Source: Cepaea nemoralis | Taxonomy: Eukaryota > Mollusca > Gastropoda > Stylommatophora > Helicidae | Length of the DNA: 64,000 nt | Direction: 5' to 3' | NCBI GenBank assembly: GCA_014155875.1 | Contig: JACEFZ010022404.1 | Span: forward strand, 106,001-170,000 | Shown here: positions 57,930-64,000 of the stretch, one piece after another | Layout of the letters: every line of letters begins with the position of its first letter | How positions within the stretch are numbered: the stretch's first letter is position 1 | Translations under genes and position numbers: made by a program | Notes under the pieces: generated by a model | The model's input: only the letters and a program-made list of their open reading frames with translations | Told to the model about the DNA's origin: nothing | Databases searched by the model: none

Positions 57930-59499
57930 TGTGGAACACCAAATTGCCTCTGGAGGCTAAGGCTGCATTGACACTTCTCAGTTGAGCATGGTACTGTATG
58001 TCCACATTCTAATTTTGCGGTCTGCATGAAATTGGTGACATCGTTCACAACTGTCAAAACTTAATATATCGTTTACACAACACACATCTTCAGATTGGTT
58101 AAGAGGTAAAGTATTTTCAATCTCACACTCAGTCTCACTACCACTATCAGAAGATGTATCAATCAAAATAGCATTGTTGGCTTTCATACGTTGGCGGCCA
58201 AGGCACTTATTTGAATAATGGCCGTAGCTGGAACAAAAGAAGCATTTGATTGCACGCCTGTATGCAGATCTTTTGTTTTGTTGCTTCTTAATAACATTTT
58301 CAAGAGTGCGCCGGATAATTTGGCGATTTGTCACACATAGAATAAGTGTCATGCAAAAGTTGACAGTAAATACATTTTGACACTTTCCTATCTTTCTGGT
58401 CGATTTCTGAAAGGGTTTTCTCTTACTCTGATAAGTTTTTAGTTGGTCTTTCACAAAAGAAACTACTTCAGAGTCATTTGAGGTCTTGAAAATATCTCTG
58501 TTAGAAGAAAAATATGCATGAGCCTTTCTTTTCGAACTGCTCTATGTTCTCAATGTCTGACTGCTGCAAGAAATTTAGCAAAAGGAGATGGTATAGTGGA
58601 TATGAACTTTATCCATGGCTATTAAATTTTTAAGTCTATCAAAGTCTTTCCTATGTTAGCTGCTTTAAGCCACCTATCTAGTACACTCTGAACATTTGAG
58701 ACGTAATCAATGAAAGTCTCACTAGGTTTAGGTTTTAAATTTGAGAACTGAACCTGATACCCAGGGGCATCAAGTAAAAAGTGTTGCATTATCCTATCAT
58801 GTATGTATTGATAGTTAGATCTAAGATCAGTTGGTATAGATTCTATCACTTTAAGGGGCTCACCACTCAGGTTCTTCATATAAATCATAGCCCACATTCT
58901 ATTGGAACTTGGTGATATTTAAATTGATACTCGACATTTTCTGTCCAGGCTGATATGGAATCTTCTTTACAATATGGTTTGATAATATTTTTGTATTTGT
59001 TGAACTTATTTTCTTCTTGTTGACTTTTTAGTTTAGTGGCAGAGATTTCTGCGTGTGAGTCTACATCCATCCCTTTCATCTTTAACTGTGTCTCTGATTC
59101 TACTTGAATTTGTTTTTCCTTAACTCTTGCCATTTCATCTATCTCTTTTTGCTTTAGATCTAATTCCTTTTGTTTAATTTCCTTGTCTTGTTCTAATTGT
59201 TTTAGCTTAATTTCCTTATCCTGATCTAACTGTTTCTGCTTGGTTATCTCAGCTAGTTGTTTAATTTCCTTATCATGATCTAACTGTTTTAGCTTAATTT
59301 GTTTGTCATATTCTAGCTGTTTTTGTTTTGTTATTTCAGCTAGTTCTGCAATCTCCTTTTGGTGTTGTCGTTCTCGAGCGCGTTCATCTCTCTCTGCATC
59401 TTTTGCTTCTTTAAATTTCCTATCAGCATATTCTTCTAGCTCTTTGCCTGTGTATTGCATATCTTTGCCTGCTTTTACGAAATCAGCTAGAGTAGTCAT
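57930..59499 (-). pseudogene. GL4 gag
   Basis: The ATG at 59499 opens MTTLADFVKAGKDMQYTGKE, followed by a long coiled coil with repeated ITKQKQL-DKEIKLKQL units (residues about 40-150). The capsid block is shifted near 58893 into 58622-58897 (KNLSGEPLKVIESIP, FLLDAPGYQVQFSNL). At least three further shifts lie between 58625 and 58400. The last part, 57978-58454, holds the CCHC knuckle CFFCSSYGHYSNKC and a CERCHQFHAD cluster. The first knuckle (CIYCQLLHDTYSMC) is readable in another frame. The protein is not made as read. Confidence 0.88.
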
Positions 59500-60704
59500 G
59501 ATGTTAGGTAATTAGATAGCGTTGACCTACACTGACTTGTTTATTCACTTATTTTTCTTTGATAGGTTATGTTCCTTAATATCTGAGCACTGCAAATTGT
59601 ACTCTTTGTATATACCCTGAAAAATTTAATCCTGAAAAAACAGAGCACAAAGGTATACTAATGCATCACAAGCTGAAAAAGAGATGCACTATTAATCACA
59701 TTGCATGCCAAAAATATTGAGTATACTCAACTTAATGTTCCCGAGAATCAGGGAACAACAATCCGGTAACACAGGTCACCTTGTTTGCCACTTCAGCACA
59801 GACACAAGTTTTCTAAATAGGTCATCTGTTTGGGACTTCGGCATACACACCAATCTTCTAATCCGCTGTTGTTCACCCTGGTTTACAGAGCAGCAACAAT
59901 TAACAAATAGCAAACGACATGTTATTCGACAATTGCGTACACAATGACAAAGACATGCCCACGAACAAAAAAAAGAATATAGTTTACTTAATATTAAATT
60001 GTCAATGTCCTGTCTTCGTTCTAACTTATTATGCCTTTCGTCACTAACCTAATTTAATCTATGTAAGTGTTGTGCAGACCAAGTCTAATTTGCATGGCCA
60101 AAAAGTAGTACCATCGTGACGGTAAACACAAGAAAAAGTACGAAAAAAAAATTCAATAACTGCTTTGAAATAAATAAAAATATATTAATATTGTTTAAAT
60201 AAACAAATATATTCAATTACTAACTCAAATAAACAAATAATAGGTAATATAAAGCAACGATTCAGGCGGGCAGCAGCTTACCGAGTTGTAAACATTCAGA
60301 TGCTGAATGCCAATGGCGTGGAACAACCGCTTGGTCAATCGTAACACGTCAGAGGCGCAGCGCTATTTTTAGCTTCCAAAAATCGATAATGTTGCTGGCT
60401 GTGTATCGCTCCGCCAAGAATCATTTTGATAGTTATTCATAACTAAATAAATAATTACATGAATAAATAACAGAAAATAATAATATCAATACTTACAACT
60501 TTGAAGAACACATGATTTAAGTATATAATATTTTACTACGCACAAATAAACATTATTTCGTCACGATAGGTACAGTTTCGTTAGCAAGTTGTCCTAGTTC
60601 TGCACACGTCAACCGTCACTGACACAAATTAAATTCACTACTTCACTATTTGTAACCTTAGTCAAGAGCCGTGGGTGAGTGTATTAGCTTGAACTTTCGT
60701 CCAA

Positions 60705-60722
60705 GCCACACTTCTGACACCA
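60705..60722 (-). other. GL4 primer-binding site, tRNA-Leu type
   Basis: Starting at 60722 on the minus strand, 14 bases after the 5' LTR, TGGTGTCAGAAGTG is complementary to the 3' end of animal tRNA-Leu (…CACTTCTGACA plus CCA), from my knowledge of those tRNAs. The spacing equals that in GL3. Confidence 0.75.
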
Positions 60723-60736
60723 CATTAATCTTTGCC

Positions 60737-61291
60737 TGTCAACAACTCAGGTGTAAGGCATCATCAGATTACTTCTCCCACACCATACAAGAAACTTGCA
60801 AGTCGTGTGAGAGGAATTAAATGGTACATTTTATTGCCGTAGGCTCTTTACAAGTACGTAACAGTCGCTATCAGAACCACACACAAAGCCACAGACTTGC
60901 CTATCACTAGTTTTCTAAACTCTAATGCTATCTCTATCTATTTGGTTACACAAAACTCCTATCAACCCTAACGAAGTGCTCTCTACAAAGTCAGTCCCCA
61001 GTCTGACTAGTTGGCTCGCGTCGTTACACACCACGCGGAAGGACCTTGACATGTCCTTTGGCTTTCTGCGTGCCGTGATGCTTGGCACGCTTACATTAGC
61101 TGTCTCTTGGTTGAGTGGCAATCGTGGCGATCCCGTATGCGTGATTCTGTCGTGACCAGAGTGCTAGCTATCTGGTCAACGTCTCCGTGTCCCATGAGAG
61201 ACCCAGCCAATAGTCCCCCATTCTATCACCTACCCCGCCCTTATATCGGGGCACTCTATTACCTCCGTCCTTTATGTACTAGTCTTTGACA
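60737..61291 (-). repeat. GL4 5' LTR (555 bp)
   Basis: It matches 53135-53689 at all but about three positions. On the minus strand a TATAAG box (complement of 61240-61246) lies about 45 bases from the LTR start and an AATAAA (complement of 60830-60835) near its end. Confidence 0.95.
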
Positions 61292-62110
61292 ATGAGAATA
61301 GGTTTACATTAAATTCTCTACACTTCTCTATTATTAAACGCATGATGAATATGTGATCTCTTGTTCCTCTTCCTTGTATAAATCCAGCTTGAACCATGTT
61401 AATCTCTTCTTCCATTTTCTTACGAAGTCTTCCCATTATGACTTTTAGTAGAATTTTACTTGCATGACTAATCAGGGCAACAGTTCTATAGTTGGTGCAT
61501 AATTTCAGTTTGCCCTTTTTTTTGTATTGGAATGAAGATAGTTCTCTTCCAATCTTTTGGCCATATATCATATTTCCAAATCTTTGTACATAATGCATGA
61601 TATATGTGTATGCTTTCTTCTCCTCCCGCTTTAATTAGTTCAGCTGGTATTTCACACACCCAGGTAATTTACCATTCTTCAGGTTCTTTATAGCCCAGCA
61701 ATTTCATCTAATGAGGGTTCAGGTTCTGTCTCTGCTGTCATTGGCTCATGTATCTCATTCATATCCTCACTGTCACTCATATCATACATTCCACTGCAGT
61801 ACTCCTGCCATCTTTCTGGATTTTGTCTAGATTCTGTTAAGGTATTTCCCATCTTGTCACAGATAACATTCAATTGAGGTTGAAAATTTCTTGTCAATAA
61901 CTTCATTTCTTTGAACATTTCATAATCTCTTCCAGTCTTATGATATTGTTCTATTCTGGTACAGCAATCTTGTATATATTGATTTTTGTCCTGTCTTGTG
62001 ATATTTCTTATTTCTCGAGTTAAAGATTTATACTTCATCCTACTGTTATCGGATTCACCTCCTTTGTGTTTCAGTTCCCTTCGTTGTTTTATTAATTCTA
62101 ACGTGTCCAT
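61292..62110 (-). pseudogene. LINE B linker and RT N-terminus
   Basis: The 61688-62110 frame is a charged linker (KQRRELKHKGG, RQDKNQYIQDCCTRIEQYH, NPERWQEYCSGMYD). After shifts, 61297-61598 encodes KKKGKLKLCTNYRTVALISH, KILLKVIMGRLRKKMEE and QAGFIQGRGTRDHIFIMRLI. It stops at the GL4 boundary inside motif A, whose remainder lies at 53134. Confidence 0.88.
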
Positions 62111-62587
62111 GGCTTAAGTTGCTTTTTATTGGTCGGAATGAAATCTTTGGCTGCAGTTATCAAGATATCTCTAGCTTGTACTGCCAGTTCATCAGGTGTC
62201 ATTTCTTCTTGTACAGACATCAAGACCCCAAAGCGATTCCTAACTTCTACAGTGTATGCATCCGGTATTTTTGTGAGATCAAAACGAAGTAGTCTTGGTC
62301 CTCGGATAAGCTGTTTGAGTTTTAATTTCAGATCTGCTTCTAATAACTGATGATCTGTATCACAGTCTGCACTTCGTAGGGTTTTTGCAGATGTTATGCT
62401 TGATCTCCATCTTCTTTGTATTAAAATATAATCTAAATTATTTTTGGTAATACCGTCTGGAGACTTCCATGTGAAGAGTCTTCTTGGATGTTGCTTAAAA
62501 GCGTGTTGGCTATCTTTAACTCATTTTCTGTGCAAAATTCAATTAATTTGTCACCTGCATCATTTCTATTTCCTAATCCAAATTTTC

Positions 62588-63103
62588 CTATAAACGTGTT
62601 CCTGCATTTTCAGCTCTTCCTGCACCTACTTTTGCATTAAAATCTCCCATTATTATTGCTATATCATTATGACCAATCTTATTTAATGTGTCTTGTAGTG
62701 TCTTGTAAAAATCTTCAATTTCGTCTGCCTCTGCTGTTGAAGTAGGTGCATATATCTGTATGAGAGTTGTGTTTTTTGGACGGCCTTTAAGTCTAATAGT
62801 GAGGATTCTATCACTAACTGGATTATATCCCATTAAAGATTTTGCAGTTGTCTTATCTAAACAAAATGCCACTCCACTCTGGCCTCCGACGTCTCTCCCA
62901 GAATAAATAAAAATACTTCCATTTTCAGTTGTAAAATGTCCCTTGCCGCTCCAGCGATGTTCACTAATTCCTAAAATTTGAATGTTTAACCTCTCAATCT
63001 CATCACATACTACTTTAAGCTTTCTCTCATATAGACTTCTCACATTCCACGTTGCTATTCTCACTCTGTTTCTTAGTCTGACACAGGGGATTTCCTTGTT
63101 CAT
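62588..63103 (-). CDS. LINE B APE-type endonuclease, N-terminal part
   Basis: The 171-codon frame from ATG 63103 reads VRIATWNVRSLYERKL, ILGISEHRWSGKGH (catalytic Glu), YSGRDVGGQSGVAF, LIQIYAPTSTAEADE and IAIIMGDFNAKVGAGR. A frameshift near 62600 cuts it. The remaining nuclease sequence (LGNRNDAGDKLIEFCTENEL; then a decayed DxDH region) continues in other frames to about 62340. This is the first half of a CFDP2/RTE-type nuclease. Confidence 0.9.
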   Translation of the reverse strand: MNKEIPCVRLRNRVRIATWNVRSLYERKLKVVCDEIERLNIQILGISEHRWSGKGHFTTENGSIFIYSGRDVGGQSGVAFCLDKTTAKSLMGYNPVSDRILTIRLKGRPKNTTLIQIYAPTSTAEADEIEDFYKTLQDTLNKIGHNDIAIIMGDFNAKVGAGRAENAGTRL

Positions 63104-63105
63104 AA

Positions 63106-64000
63106 CCTAACGTTATGAAATATTCGAAGCACTAAATCACTAAATTAAATATTTACTCACATATGTTATCTAAATAAACAAACAATCCTTACATTATAAA
63201 AGATGAACATTGAAAGATGATAAGCAAGGACCTTATCGTCACGGGCCCTGTCAAATGGATTAGACATTCATGCACCTCCACAGATTTCAGTCCCCGGTAG
63301 TTGTGATGTCAAGTATTTGTTGTCATCCAACAATGTTTCCAGGAATCGTTTCCTCAAGTGATACCATATGAGGACTGGAGCAAGCCAGCGATACAAAATT
63401 ACGACGGAGAAATATTTGAAACTAACTTTGTTTCAAATTCAGCCCAGTGATTGAGAGTCCCCGGCCAAAAAGTTGTAGCTTAACTTTGCAAGGTGCGAGT
63501 CCCTTCCTCCACTTGCCATGTAATATTCAAGTTAAGCGGGTTTATCCCTGATTTAGGGGAAGTGTTTGTGTTACCCAATTTCCTATCCGCGTCTTGGGTA
63601 AGCATTTAAATAGTCTTATATTATATGTTATGAAAGCGCCTTTAATACAATAAGTATCATTGTTGATGTAAATTGTAAAACTGTGAGATTAGCGTTCCAT
63701 TGAAAGGCTGACTTGAGTTTCGCAGTTTGCAGGACCGACATGGCTGTCCAACCAATTCTCCTAACGCTTGGAATATCAACAATCTGCTATGGATAAACGT
63801 TTCTATATGCTTTGTGGTTATATCGTACTATCAGTGCATATAATCTGCAATTTGTCTGTCTGTTGTAACGTGTTCTCTCTAAGTGCATAGCTTGAACCTC
63901 TTCGCAATGCTGCAGAAAGATTACTATCTGCGTATAAGATAAACATGATTTTAATGCTGAGGAAATGTATTTGCTAGGCTATAGCTTGACTTCTCGTGCA
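63106..64000. other. Spacer or LINE B leader, nothing firm
   Basis: No coding motif. A GC-richer stretch at 63238-63310 might belong to the LINE B 5' leader, but there is no second copy in the window to confirm it. Confidence 0.4.

Larger units (their letters stand above)
53135..61291 (-). mobile_element. GL4: complete, coding-defective Gmr1-like LTR retrotransposon
   Basis: The element is 8157 bp with 555-bp LTRs (53135-53689 and 60737-61291) differing at about three positions. It is flanked by ATGAG (53130-53134 and 61292-61296). It is inserted precisely in RT motif A of LINE B. The order on the minus strand is LTR, tRNA-Leu primer site, leader, gag, protease, integrase remnant, GPF module, RT remnant, RNase H, 2.2-kb 3' region, purine tract, LTR. 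LTR near-identity marks a very recent insertion, despite heavy coding decay. Confidence 0.95.
61292..63105 (-). mobile_element. LINE B, 5' half (upstream of GL4 insertion)
   Basis: It contains endonuclease, linker and RT N-terminus on the minus strand, and is interrupted by GL4 in RT motif A. Any 5' leader would lie above 63105; I could not fix its start. Confidence 0.9.

Overview
The window is metazoan nuclear DNA made almost entirely of transposable elements and simple repeats. No host gene, rRNA gene, CRISPR array or bacterial-type operon could be supported. AT-rich spacers, long TA/GT/GA microsatellites, LTR and LINE retrotransposons and tRNA-derived SINEs point to an invertebrate. The element types would suit a lophotrochozoan such as a mollusc, but the sequence does not prove the phylum.

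The dominant theme is a family of Ty3/gypsy-type LTR retrotransposons, here called GL1 to GL4, whose integrase lies upstream of reverse transcriptase (gag-PR-IN-RT-RNaseH). This is the Ty1/copia order on a Ty3-type RT, the arrangement described for Gmr1-like elements. GL1 (minus, 1-3718, cut by the window edge) keeps an uninterrupted gag-PR-IN frame. It sits inside the gag of GL2 (plus, 3719-8797), and GL2 itself sits inside an RTE-like LINE (from 8798). GL3 (plus, 19956-27696) is complete, with 608-bp LTRs and a CATAC target duplication. GL4 (minus, 53135-61291) is complete, with nearly identical 555-bp LTRs and an ATGAG duplication, and it splits another RTE-like LINE precisely. GL2, GL3 and GL4 have all lost the integrase catalytic core, and GL3 and GL4 have also lost the RT core. 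They probably moved using proteins supplied by intact relatives such as GL1.

Four LINE types fill most of the rest. Family A (RTE/CFDP2-like endonuclease plus YADD RT) has its best copy at 43178-46880 and fragments near 8.8, 11.7, 12.8, 33-34.6 and 37 kb. Family B (related) is split at 52.0-53.1 and 61.3-63.1 kb, with fragments at 33.9, 36.3, 37.2 and 39.5 kb. Family D ends in a C2H2 finger and is found at 13.1-16.5 kb (plus) and 37.4-38.8 kb (minus). Family E carries an RNase H domain and is found at 41.4-43.1, 47.1-47.7 and 49.6-51.9 kb. Three copies of a tRNA-headed SINE lie at 42.0, 48.1 and 48.7 kb, all on the minus strand.

GT-rich minisatellites occupy 17.2-18.2 and 28.0-28.7 kb on either side of GL3. 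Long (TA)n, (GT)n, (GA)n and (CA)n tracts occur throughout, several directly at LINE 3' tails. Large spacers at 9.3-11.6, 18.2-19.9, 28.7-33.1 and 34.9-36.3 kb contain nothing I can identify. All coordinates of decayed LINE fragments are approximate, because they were read by eye from conserved protein motifs.
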